In this document: in pieces, positions 36,541 to 45,137 of the stretch
Position numbering within the stretch: position 1 is the first letter of the stretch
Layout of the letters: each line of letters opens with the position of its first letter
Assembly: GCF_026625565.1 (NCBI RefSeq)
Contig: NZ_CP112998.1
Coordinates: 4,714,501-4,778,500 of the forward strand
DNA length: 64,000 bases
Direction: 5' to 3'
From: Dyadobacter pollutisoli
Lineage (GTDB): Bacteria; Bacteroidota; Bacteroidia; Cytophagales; Spirosomataceae
Position numbers and translations under genes: made by a program
Notes under the pieces: generated by a model
Databases searched by the model: none
Seen by the model: only the letters and a program-made list of their open reading frames with translations
Told to the model about the DNA's origin: nothing

Positions 36541-37095
36541 CTAAATCCCAGATTGAATATATTTCGTTAGGTCAAATTTTTCAACCCAGGCCGGAATGTT
36601 TGATCCCGTAACTACTTCAATCTCGGTATTCGTAACACTTACAAAAGTGAACAAAGAAAATATTGATAAATTTCGTTTCAAAAGCGGCAGCGTATTTTTA
36701 TACATTTCTTCAATGATTCCCGGCGCTACCAGATGCCCTCCATTTTCGAATCTCGCCTTAGCTCGCAGCAAGCAAAGATTTACATTCTCAGTAAAAAATA
36801 AGATCAGATGTACCCTGACATGTTTATCAGAAACTACAAGCGACCGAAGATATTCATAATGAGACTTATATCCCAGGTTCAGTTCCAGAGCAAAGTCTAC
36901 TTTCTCCTTAATACAACCGTTTATGAATTGATTGGCCTTTTGTGAAGCGAGCTGAGAATAGTCTAACAAACCCTCTTTTTTGTATTGTTGCGCAGCCAGA
37001 TCGTGATCGACGATCGGAATATCTGTCGGAACCAGCTCCCTGCCATAGGTACTCTTGCCAATTCCAGGAGGCCCCGCTATCAGATATATAATCAT
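36541..37095 (-). CDS. Zeta-toxin-like P-loop kinase
   Basis: 184 residues. Walker A GPPGIGKST at 8-16, right after the first strand MIIYLIA. It is followed by an acidic D-H-D segment (about 31-33) and ALELNLGYKSHYEY in the middle, which corresponds to the substrate strand of zeta toxin/AAA-type nucleotide or amino-sugar kinases. Late basic residues (RAKARFENGGH) could form the lid. Such proteins may be toxins that phosphorylate a cell-wall precursor, or ordinary small-molecule kinases; the sequence alone does not decide. Its start overlaps the stop of the 71-residue upstream gene by 4 bp, as in toxin-antitoxin pairs. Confidence 0.8.
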   Translation of the reverse strand: MIIYLIAGPPGIGKSTYGRELVPTDIPIVDHDLAAQQYKKEGLLDYSQLASQKANQFINGCIKEKVDFALELNLGYKSHYEYLRSLVVSDKHVRVHLILFFTENVNLCLLRAKARFENGGHLVAPGIIEEMYKNTLPLLKRNLSIFSLFTFVSVTNTEIEVVTGSNIPAWVEKFDLTKYIQSGI

Positions 37096-37307
37096 TGAAC
37101 TGCTTCTACTCTTCCGTCCGGGTACTCCGCTACCGGCGTTCCATCTTTTCCAAAATAGACCAACGGCTGCCCTATCGAAAATAGATACTCCTTAGCTCTC
37201 TCGTAGGATTTCCTTTTCCACTCTCTAAGCTCAGAAGCATTCATTTTACCGGGACTTTTAACCATAATTCCGGTTTTACTTGCGACATCGTTCATATAGT
37301 TATGCAA
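37092..37307 (-). CDS. Small protein coupled to the zeta-toxin-like kinase, possible antitoxin
   Basis: 71 residues; an alternative start four codons in (37295) is possible. No family recognised. The middle is a charged helix (SELREWKRKSYERAKEYL) and the end a short beta part (PLVYFGKDGTPVAEYPDGR) that reads like a small hairpin. The stop overlaps the kinase start by 4 bp, so the two are translationally coupled. This is the position of an epsilon-like antitoxin, but sequence similarity is not evident to me. A TATATTTG box lies upstream. Confidence 0.65.
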   Translation of the reverse strand: MHNYMNDVASKTGIMVKSPGKMNASELREWKRKSYERAKEYLFSIGQPLVYFGKDGTPVAEYPDGRVEAVQ

Positions 37308-37350
37308 AAAAGCAACATTTTACGACTTTTTTTACTCAAAAGCACTTTGA

Positions 37351-37358
37351 CAAATATA
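37351..37358 (-). promoter_or_regulatory. Candidate -7 box of the 71-aa/kinase/Kir unit
   Basis: TATATTTG on the minus strand fits TAnnTTTG. The -33 region (GGATTTTCATG) is only a weak match. The leader would be about 35-50 nt. Confidence 0.4.
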
Positions 37359-37420
37359 ATCCTGTCAACATGAAAATCCTACACGAGCATATCTGGCCCA
37401 GTTTCAAATGCAAAATTAAA

Positions 37421-37448
37421 AATCCCTGCAACTCACATCGCAGGGATT
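37421..37448 (-). terminator. Intrinsic terminator of unit B
   Basis: Stem AATCCCTGC / GCAGGGATT with a 10-nt loop. On the minus strand it is followed by TTTTAATTTTG. It lies 31 bp after the P13 stop codon. Confidence 0.8.
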
Positions 37449-37478
37449 CAGATACTATTTCAAATCGTCAGCTGACAA

Positions 37479-39899
37479 TTACTCACTCTTCAATGACTTC
37501 ACCGGGTTCATTAGCGCTGCTTTGATGCTTTGGAAACTTACTGTAACGACGGCGATCAGGACGGCGGCGAGGCCGACGAGAATGAATACCATCGGACTGA
37601 TTTCAATGCGGTAGGGATAGTTATCGAGCCACTTTTGCATGGCGTACCAGGCTAGTGGCGTGGCGATGACGATCGCGATGAGCACGAGTTTGACAAAATC
37701 CCTGGACAACACGAATACCAGATTGGATATGCTCGCACCCAGCACTTTACGAACACCAATTTCCTTGGTACGCTGCTCCATGACGATCAATGCGACGGCG
37801 AACAAGCCCAGACAGGACAACACAATCGCCACTCCCGAAGCAAGGCTGAAAACCTGCGACAGTCTCTCCTCTTCCTTGTACCAGGCATTGGTATTTTCAT
37901 CCACAAATGATCCGATGAATTCCGATTCCGGCGCAATTTCTTTCCAAACGCCTTTCAGCTTATCCATCGAAACTGCCAGGCTCTGCGGCGTCACCCTTAC
38001 AAATATGTACCCGAGCGGCTCAGAATGTGAGAGATACATCGTGATCGCTTTCTTTTCGTTTTTGGATGAATAAAGGTTGAAATCAGGTATCAGCCCAATA
38101 ATCTGATACTTCACTCCAGCCGTATCTGTTTGGAAAAATTTGCCTACCGGCTCTTTTTCGCCGATCAGTTTGGCCATGCTTTCAGTGATGATAACCCTGT
38201 CCAAAGTATCGCTCTGATAGGTCGGGCTAAATTCACGACCCGCCAACAATTTGATATTCAGCGTTTTGATATAATCATAGTCAATGTGAAGCCAGTCAGA
38301 GGATATTTCTTTTTCTTTATAAGTAAATCCGACCACACTCCTGGACGAACTTCTGTCCAGTCCCATACCCAGGTTTACACCGCTGCCGGTAATACCCAAA
38401 ATCTGGGGATCTCCTTCCAGCTTGCTGCGCAGCCTTTGCAACGCCTGCTGGCTATTGACCTTGTTCCCAACCGGGATACTGATCACCTGTTCTTTCTGAT
38501 AACCCAACGGTTCCTTTCGCAAATGATCCACTTGCTGAACGGCAATGATGGTACAGCAAATCAACAAACTCGACAATGTAAACTGCGCAATGATCAGCGA
38601 ATTACGAAGCAGCCCGGGTTTCTTTAGCGACACTTTCCCTTTCAAAACTTCCACCGCATTAAACTTCGACATTTGCCAGGCCGGATATCCACCCGCGATC
38701 GATGTCACGAGCAGGAACAGGCTCACCAAAAGTGCTATTTTGTCTGGCTCCAGTATGTAATCCAGACTTAGTTTTCCTTTGAATGTAGCATTAAAGGAGG
38801 GCAGCAGCAGGACAGTAAGCACAATTCCGGCCAAAAAGCCGAGAAAGCAAATGACTCCCGCCTCTCCCCAGATCTGTAAAAACAGCTGGTTTTTTAATGC
38901 TCCCAGCGACTTGCGTACACCTACTTCCCGCGCCCGGATGAATGATCTTGCAACATTGAGATTAATGAAATTGATACAGGCGATCAGCAATATAAAAAAG
39001 CCGATGCCCATTAATGCGTAAACCAATGCGATTGGCGCGCTGCCGCCACCGGCCAATGCCGTATCGAAGTGAATGCTTTCGAAATTTTGCAACCTGATGG
39101 CAAAAATATCTCCCCGTTCGTCAGGTTTGGCGCCCTTCCTTTTAAGCGATGCAATGCTTTCGCTGAAATACTTCCGGGTGAATGGTTTAAGGCGTTTTTC
39201 AAATGCAAGCTGATCGGTACCGGGCTTTAATTTCAGATAGACGCTGTGTGAATGAGCATCCCACTGGTCTTTCTGGTCCTGATATCCGCCGGCATTTTCA
39301 CTTCTTACAAACGCGTCAAACTTGATCGTCGAATTGTCAGGAAAGTCTGCCAGTACCCCAGTCACGACATACTGCTTTTTTGCTGCATCCAGTCCCACCT
39401 GAACCTGCTTTCCCATTGGGTCTTCGTTGCCAAATACGGCTTTGGCCATATTCTCACTGATAACAATGCTGCTCAGATCCTGCAACGCCACCTCCCGATT
39501 GCCTTTAACAAGTGGGAAAGAGAATATTTTCAGAAAATCCGGGTCAGTAAATTTGATACCCTTATCAAAATATTTGCCCTTGTATTCCACCACATCGCTA
39601 CCATTTACAATCCTGGTGATTCCCTCAATTTCAGGGAATTCCGCCTTCAATGCAGGCGTGATCGGAAAAGGCATAGACCCTGCTTTTCCTGCTTTTTCCG
39701 GATCATTGGCAGCAAAATAAACCTGATAAATCCGATCCTTGTCGGCATGGAAATTATCAAAAGACAGCGCAAAATAGGCCGTCAGGAACAGAAAGACGCT
39801 GATACTGAATGCGACCGACAGTCCGACAATGTTGATAAAAGCATATCCTTTACTTTTCCAGATGTTCCGGAAAGCGATTTTAATGTAGTTTCTGAACAT
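37479..39899 (-). CDS. Permease P13: fused MacB/FtsX-type ABC transporter permease
   Basis: 806 residues, starting MFRNYIKIAFRNIWKSK. Motifs REVGVRKSLGA near residue 326 and KEIGVRKVLGA near 714. After the first motif the sequence is LKNQLFLQIWGEAG, with IWGEAG where other copies have FLxES; P15 is similar (QFWTESG). Before the second motif VMEQRT replaces TAEQRT. No clear type assignment. Second gene of unit B, 21 bp after P14 with no repeat, so translated from the same message; a hairpin terminator follows. Confidence 0.96.
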   Translation of the reverse strand: MFRNYIKIAFRNIWKSKGYAFINIVGLSVAFSISVFLFLTAYFALSFDNFHADKDRIYQVYFAANDPEKAGKAGSMPFPITPALKAEFPEIEGITRIVNGSDVVEYKGKYFDKGIKFTDPDFLKIFSFPLVKGNREVALQDLSSIVISENMAKAVFGNEDPMGKQVQVGLDAAKKQYVVTGVLADFPDNSTIKFDAFVRSENAGGYQDQKDQWDAHSHSVYLKLKPGTDQLAFEKRLKPFTRKYFSESIASLKRKGAKPDERGDIFAIRLQNFESIHFDTALAGGGSAPIALVYALMGIGFFILLIACINFINLNVARSFIRAREVGVRKSLGALKNQLFLQIWGEAGVICFLGFLAGIVLTVLLLPSFNATFKGKLSLDYILEPDKIALLVSLFLLVTSIAGGYPAWQMSKFNAVEVLKGKVSLKKPGLLRNSLIIAQFTLSSLLICCTIIAVQQVDHLRKEPLGYQKEQVISIPVGNKVNSQQALQRLRSKLEGDPQILGITGSGVNLGMGLDRSSSRSVVGFTYKEKEISSDWLHIDYDYIKTLNIKLLAGREFSPTYQSDTLDRVIITESMAKLIGEKEPVGKFFQTDTAGVKYQIIGLIPDFNLYSSKNEKKAITMYLSHSEPLGYIFVRVTPQSLAVSMDKLKGVWKEIAPESEFIGSFVDENTNAWYKEEERLSQVFSLASGVAIVLSCLGLFAVALIVMEQRTKEIGVRKVLGASISNLVFVLSRDFVKLVLIAIVIATPLAWYAMQKWLDNYPYRIEISPMVFILVGLAAVLIAVVTVSFQSIKAALMNPVKSLKSE

Positions 39900-39920
39900 G
39901 ATTTCAAATTTGGTATATGG

Positions 39921-42377
39921 CTACTCGCTTTTTAAAGATTTTACCGGATTGGTAATAGCGGCTTTGATCGCCTGGGTACTCACGGTAAGCATCGCGATTA
40001 CGACAGCCAATCCACCAGCCAGTACAAACATCCACCATTGAATGCTGATTTTATACGCAAAGTCGTCCAGCCACTTGTTCATCAGGTACCAGGTCAGCGG
40101 GGTTGCCAGTACAATGGACACCACCACCAATTTGATAAAATCACCGGATAGCAACTTGACAATACTGCCCACAGAAGCCCCAAGTACCTTTCTGACACCA
40201 ATTTCCTTGATCCGTTGCTGTGCTGCAAATGCCGCCAGACCAAACAAACCGAGGCAGGAAATCAGGATGGAAATGACTGTAAATGAATTGACGATGCGGG
40301 AAGTACGGGCGTCGGCAGTGTAGTTCCGTTGAAAATCCTCGTCCAGAAAGCTATATGAGAATGGTTCGTCCGGTACCATGGATTTCCATTTTGTTTCCAA
40401 AAACGGAAGGACTTTGCTCACTTCATTGGTGTTGACATGGGCAATGATGTAGTTGAAGTCATTACCAAAAGAGGGGAAAAGTGCATAAGGCTCAATGACC
40501 TTGTGTAAGCCCTCGAAATGAAAATCTTTTACTACACCTACAATTTCAATACCCTGTGATTTGCCTTCATCCATGTTGAAATTGAGCTTGGAGCCGACGG
40601 CTTTGTCGAGTGGTATGCCAAATTTCCTGATGGTAGCTTCATTAACGACCATTTTAAAACTGGAATCGCCTGGAAATTCTGCCGAAAGCATTCGGCCGGC
40701 GGCCATTTCGAATCCCATCGTTTTCATGAAATCCGGCGCAACCCAATTTGTTTTAACAATTGCCCCTTCATCCATAGTCTGATCCGGTCGATAGACCGAC
40801 ATGTCACTTGGATTTTTAATGCCGGGATAGTAGGAAGTACCGGAAGCAGCCATTATCTGATTGTTCTGCAAAATCTCATTCCGAAGCGAAGCATAGGATT
40901 TACGCGCCTGATCGCTGCGCAAAGGGATTACAATCTGCTGATCCTTCGTAAAACCAAGGGGCTGATCGCGCATGAACCTGATCTGTCCCTGGATAACCAT
41001 AGTTGCCACCACCAGTCCAATAGAAATCACAAACTGAAATACCACGAGCCCGCGTCTTAAAGCAGTTGCCGAAACGGAATTGACAAATTTACCTTTGATA
41101 ACATCAAGCGGGCTGAAAACTGACAAATAAAATGCAGGATAACTGCCTGAAAGCAAGCCTGTCAGCAATGCAAGAATAATAAAAGAGGCAATGATTTCAG
41201 GCTGCAATAAATTAGAGATCAGTAAGGTTTTATCCGAGATCTGATTGAAGAATGGCAAAAACAATACCACCATTATCAATGCAAAAATCAAAGCCAGAAA
41301 TGCAAGAACCATCGATTCGCCCAAAAACTGGCCTATTAACCCGCTTTTCCCAGCTCCCATTACCTTCCGGATTCCTACTTCCGCCGCTCGTTTCGCGGAT
41401 CTTGCAGTTGCCAGGTTCATAAAATTGATGCAGGCAATCAGCAAAGTAAACAGTGCAATGGATGCCAGTACGTACAAATAAGTAGTGCTCGTAGTGGGTG
41501 TGATGATATCCGTAATCTTACTGAACAAATGGATATCTTTTACCGGCAGCAATGTCATGTGTTTTGCATAACCGGCTGCTTTGATGTCTTTGCCCGCATA
41601 CTTATCGACAAATGCAGGTAATTTTTGATTAAACTTTTCAGGGTCCGTCCCCGGTTTTACCCTGATGTAGGTGTAAAACATGTTGTTGTTCGAAAAATCC
41701 TGATTGGGTTGTCGTAAATAATTTCCAACCCAGCCCGATTTCATTGGGAGAAAGAAACGAGCGTCAAAATGAGAGCGGGCACTTTCGTCGCGATAAACAC
41801 CCGTAACCTTGAAGTTCTCAGCGTTTCCGTCTGTTCCGCCGATATTGATAACTTTATCAATTGGTGAAACATTGCCAAACAATTTGCTGGCAACATCTTC
41901 CGACAAAACTACGGAATGCGGGTCATTGAGAGCGGTTTTCGGGTCACCTTCCACAAAATGGTAGGAAAACATATCAAAAAATGTAGAATCGACGTGACAA
42001 CCCTTTGTCTCAAAGATTGATTTTACTGTTTTCCCCGAGTTTTCAACTTTGAGCAATGTCTTGTTTTCAAGGAAATTCATCCATGCCCGGGTAACCTGAA
42101 CCACTTCCGGGAACTCCTGTTTTAGGGCCTGAGCGTATGGAGACGGAGCCCTGGGGTTATCCATTTTCTCGCCACTGAACCTGACATTTTCACTCCTCAC
42201 CAGGTACAGTTCATTGGCATGCTCCTGGTGTCTGTCAAAGGACATTTCGCTTAAAATGTAAAGCAGCAGCAGCATACAGCAGGTCATTCCTACCGACAGT
42301 CCAAACACATTAATAGCGGAAAACAGCTTGCTTTTCAGCAGGTTCCGCCAGGCGATTTTTAAGTAATTTCTAATCAT
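39921..42377 (-). CDS. Permease P14: fused MacB/FtsX-type ABC transporter permease, first gene of unit B
   Basis: 818 residues. Motifs AEVGIRKVMGA near residue 334 (Ala-Glu instead of Lys/Arg-Glu) and KEIGVRKVLGA near 726. The first periplasmic domain is longer than average and contains a SPYAQALKQEFPEV segment and one cysteine (KGCHVDSTFFD) that is rare at that place. VKDIHLFSKITDI precedes TM2. It is preceded by an enhancer/promoter region almost superimposable on that of unit A (distance from palindrome to ATG 129 bp against 128 bp), with a leader of about 37 nt. Confidence 0.96.
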   Translation of the reverse strand: MIRNYLKIAWRNLLKSKLFSAINVFGLSVGMTCCMLLLLYILSEMSFDRHQEHANELYLVRSENVRFSGEKMDNPRAPSPYAQALKQEFPEVVQVTRAWMNFLENKTLLKVENSGKTVKSIFETKGCHVDSTFFDMFSYHFVEGDPKTALNDPHSVVLSEDVASKLFGNVSPIDKVINIGGTDGNAENFKVTGVYRDESARSHFDARFFLPMKSGWVGNYLRQPNQDFSNNNMFYTYIRVKPGTDPEKFNQKLPAFVDKYAGKDIKAAGYAKHMTLLPVKDIHLFSKITDIITPTTSTTYLYVLASIALFTLLIACINFMNLATARSAKRAAEVGIRKVMGAGKSGLIGQFLGESMVLAFLALIFALIMVVLFLPFFNQISDKTLLISNLLQPEIIASFIILALLTGLLSGSYPAFYLSVFSPLDVIKGKFVNSVSATALRRGLVVFQFVISIGLVVATMVIQGQIRFMRDQPLGFTKDQQIVIPLRSDQARKSYASLRNEILQNNQIMAASGTSYYPGIKNPSDMSVYRPDQTMDEGAIVKTNWVAPDFMKTMGFEMAAGRMLSAEFPGDSSFKMVVNEATIRKFGIPLDKAVGSKLNFNMDEGKSQGIEIVGVVKDFHFEGLHKVIEPYALFPSFGNDFNYIIAHVNTNEVSKVLPFLETKWKSMVPDEPFSYSFLDEDFQRNYTADARTSRIVNSFTVISILISCLGLFGLAAFAAQQRIKEIGVRKVLGASVGSIVKLLSGDFIKLVVVSIVLATPLTWYLMNKWLDDFAYKISIQWWMFVLAGGLAVVIAMLTVSTQAIKAAITNPVKSLKSE

Positions 42378-42425
42378 GGCTTACAGGTCGGCAACATTCT
42401 TTGCAAAGGCTCAGAAGCTCACAGA

Positions 42426-42542
42426 CGAATAATTATACCAAGCCGACACACACTCTAATAAATACCTCAAAATCAATAAATTACATTCGTTATACAAACA
42501 AAAAAGTGTCCGGTTTCGGACACTTTTGTTCGGTATTGGGCG
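42426..42542 (-). promoter_or_regulatory. Unit B promoter: two enhancer palindromes plus sigma-54-like -24/-12
   Basis: TGTCCGGTTTCGGACA at 42507-42522, then CTTT, then a weaker copy TGTTCGGTATTGGGCG at 42527-42542. The -24-like box TGGTATAATTATTCG is at 42426-42440 on the minus strand, 66 bp away. Repeat R8 abuts the outer palindrome. Confidence 0.65.
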
Positions 42543-42631
42543 GCAGTCAGCCGTCAGCTATCGGCGGTCAATGGTCAGTCGGCAGAGCTCAGCAAAAAAG
42601 GCCGACGGCCGAAAGCTGACTGCCGAAAGCC
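42540..42631. repeat. Heptamer inverted-repeat element R8 (end of unit A)
   Basis: Arms built of GTCAGCCGTCAGCTATCGGC and GCCGACGGCCGAAAGC followed by TGACTGCCGAAAGCC. Unlike most copies, it lies between the P15 stop and the unit B regulatory region, not between two permeases of one unit. Confidence 0.75.
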
Positions 42632-42632
42632 C

Positions 42633-45014
42633 CTACTCATTCCTCAAACTCTTCACCGGATCCATTAGTGCAGCTTTGATGCTTTGTACGCCGACAGTCA
42701 ATGCGGTCAGGATCAGCGCGGATAACCCTACTGTCGCGTAGATGTACCACGATATGGTAATGTGATATTGAAAATCACTGAGGTACTTGCTGACCAATGT
42801 GTAGGCAATGGGCGTACCGACCACAACGGAAATGAGCACGAGCACGACAAATTCCCTGGACAATAGCACCGTTATACCATAAACGCTGGCACCTAGCACC
42901 TTGCGAATTCCTACTTCTTTGGTACGTTGGTTTGCCGCCAGGCTGATCAGCCCGAATATCCCTGCAAATGCGATGACAATAGACAGTACCGTCACGAAAT
43001 CGGCCATTTTCAAAAGTCCATCGAGGTGATTGTACTGCCGGCTCACTTCCTCCGAGAGATAAAAGTAGCTGAACGGTTTTTTGGCCGGGATCGATTTGGT
43101 CTTTGTTTCAAGATCAGCCAGGATCGATTTGGCCTGCTCTATATCATTGAATTTAATGCTCAGATAAGAGTTGAGCGAAGTTTTGCCTTCGTACCAATGC
43201 AGTAACGGCTCTATTTTCTCACGCATTTCCTGATAATGGAAGTCCTTCGTTACACCGATCACGGTGTATACGTCAGGATTATTCTTTTGCCTTAACCGCT
43301 TGCCAACAGCCGATTTCCATCCCATTGCTTTCATCGCCGCCTCGTTGATGATCACAGGTTTGTTTTCTCCGTCCTTATCCAGCTCGTCCGAAAAATCCCT
43401 TCCCTCAATCATTTTTATGCCAAATGTTTCGGCATACCTCGGGCCTGCCCCCACATGTCGGAAACGTACTTCCTGATCACTCTGGCCCTCAGGCTGATAA
43501 ATATTATAATTAATCCAATATTTGGTCGGTACCACGCCGGAAGTTGCAATGCTTTTTACATTCGAGTTTTGTTGCAGATCATTCAATATGCCTTTAAATT
43601 GGCTCACAGCACTTTCCTCATCCTTGTATTGAAGATCCGACTGTACCACCACAACATTCTCCTTCTCGAAACCGGGATTGGAATACCGCATGAAAGCGAT
43701 CTGCTTGTGGACGCTGATCGCACCGATCATAAGCACAAATGATACAACAAACTGCACCACGATCAGGCCACTTCTTGTCCAGCCGTTGGATTTCGGCTTA
43801 TTGGATAATTTGCCATTGATCGTGTCCCGCAGATCCAGCTTATTGAGATACATCGCCGGATAGGTTCCTGCCACAAATGCAATGATGAGAATGATCGTCA
43901 CGAGCGTCACTACCGTCGGATAATCTTGCGACCAGTCGACGACGAGCTGCATTCTACCTTTTCTGAATTCATTGAACTGCGGCACTAAATACCATATCGC
44001 CAAAACCACTGAAAGACAAAGTGATCCAACGAGCACAATACCCGACTCTGTCCAGAACTGGATCAAGAGCTGTCGCAAGGTTGAGCCTGTTACCTTGCGT
44101 ACCGCCACTTCTTTGGCACGTGTAAAAGATACTGCCGTGTTGAGGTTTAGCAGATTAATGCTGATAATTAATAAAATAAATACGACAATGGTCCCGGCTC
44201 CATAGATCATTCCTTTGAAACCCGGATTCTCGTAGTGAATAAAATCTTTGAAAGGCGTGAGATGGATTTTACGGTCTTTAACTTCTGCTGCAAAATGCGT
44301 TTTAACAAATGCCGGAAATTGCTTTTCAAGCTTCTGTACATCGGCTCCTTTCCTGACTTTTACATACACCGACGCGAATGTATTGAACCAGTCGGCATTC
44401 TCCATAAATCCCGGATTGGCTTCCAGATTCGCAATGGGCATCAACACATCAAACTGAATGGATGAATTGCTGGGAATTGCTTCCAGAACACCAGTGACGG
44501 TAACCGCCGTAGTATCATTGACCGTAATCGTTTCACCGACCGGGTTTCTTTTCCCAAAAAGCGCCTCCGAAACCTGCTCGCTGAGTACAATGGATTCCTT
44601 CCTTTTCAGTGCAGTTTTCCGGTCGCCATATTTGAGTTTGAAGGAAAAAATATCGAAAAAACTGTTTTCTACATATTTCGTATCCTTCTGCAAATCCTTC
44701 CCTTTGTAGTTCATCCAGGCGTTATTCCAGCCTTGAACATGGGTACCGGCCTCTATTTCAGGATAAGTTTTCAGCAGCTGGCCCAGGATCGGGTAAACGG
44801 TTTTATTGTACCGACCGTCTTTGGCTTCCGTTTGCAAATAGTAGATCTGGTCGTTGTCCTGGTGGAAAGTATCAAACGTGATCCCTCGTTGAATGAACAG
44901 GATCAGCACACCGGCGCTCCCCAGCCCCAGCGAAAGTCCGATGACATTGATCGCCGTAAATAAGCGATTCTTCCACAACGTACGGAAAGCGATTTTGAAG
45001 TAGTTTCGGAACAT
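42633..45014 (-). CDS. Permease P15: fused MacB/FtsX-type ABC transporter permease
   Basis: 793 residues, last gene of unit A. The first motif is KEVAVRKVTGS near residue 304, with Ala for the conserved Gly; the second is KEVGIRKVLGA near 701. The first periplasmic domain is about 15-20 residues shorter than in most copies. TM2 (VVFILLIISINLLNL) lacks the usual IACINF. Tail DPVKSLRNE. By eye it is one of the most diverged copies, yet both FtsX halves are intact. Repeats R9 (upstream) and R8 (downstream). Confidence 0.96.
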   Translation of the reverse strand: MFRNYFKIAFRTLWKNRLFTAINVIGLSLGLGSAGVLILFIQRGITFDTFHQDNDQIYYLQTEAKDGRYNKTVYPILGQLLKTYPEIEAGTHVQGWNNAWMNYKGKDLQKDTKYVENSFFDIFSFKLKYGDRKTALKRKESIVLSEQVSEALFGKRNPVGETITVNDTTAVTVTGVLEAIPSNSSIQFDVLMPIANLEANPGFMENADWFNTFASVYVKVRKGADVQKLEKQFPAFVKTHFAAEVKDRKIHLTPFKDFIHYENPGFKGMIYGAGTIVVFILLIISINLLNLNTAVSFTRAKEVAVRKVTGSTLRQLLIQFWTESGIVLVGSLCLSVVLAIWYLVPQFNEFRKGRMQLVVDWSQDYPTVVTLVTIILIIAFVAGTYPAMYLNKLDLRDTINGKLSNKPKSNGWTRSGLIVVQFVVSFVLMIGAISVHKQIAFMRYSNPGFEKENVVVVQSDLQYKDEESAVSQFKGILNDLQQNSNVKSIATSGVVPTKYWINYNIYQPEGQSDQEVRFRHVGAGPRYAETFGIKMIEGRDFSDELDKDGENKPVIINEAAMKAMGWKSAVGKRLRQKNNPDVYTVIGVTKDFHYQEMREKIEPLLHWYEGKTSLNSYLSIKFNDIEQAKSILADLETKTKSIPAKKPFSYFYLSEEVSRQYNHLDGLLKMADFVTVLSIVIAFAGIFGLISLAANQRTKEVGIRKVLGASVYGITVLLSREFVVLVLISVVVGTPIAYTLVSKYLSDFQYHITISWYIYATVGLSALILTALTVGVQSIKAALMDPVKSLRNE

Positions 45015-45017
45015 AGT

Positions 45018-45122
45018 AGCTATCGGCTTTCGGCAGTCAGCCGTCGGCCTTTTTTTATATTAATTATTATAAGTCTCTTCATCCAAAGAAAGCCGACAGC
45101 CGATGTCTGACAGCCGACAGCC
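45018..45122. repeat. Heptamer inverted-repeat element R9 (P16/P15 junction)
   Basis: A clean example. Left arm CTATCGGCTTTCGGCAGTC...CCGTCGGCC then T7; right arm AAAGCCGACAGCCGATGTC then TGACAGCCGACAGCC. The loop is AT-rich, about 35 nt. Confidence 0.85.
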
Positions 45123-45137
45123 AATCACAGCCATCTG

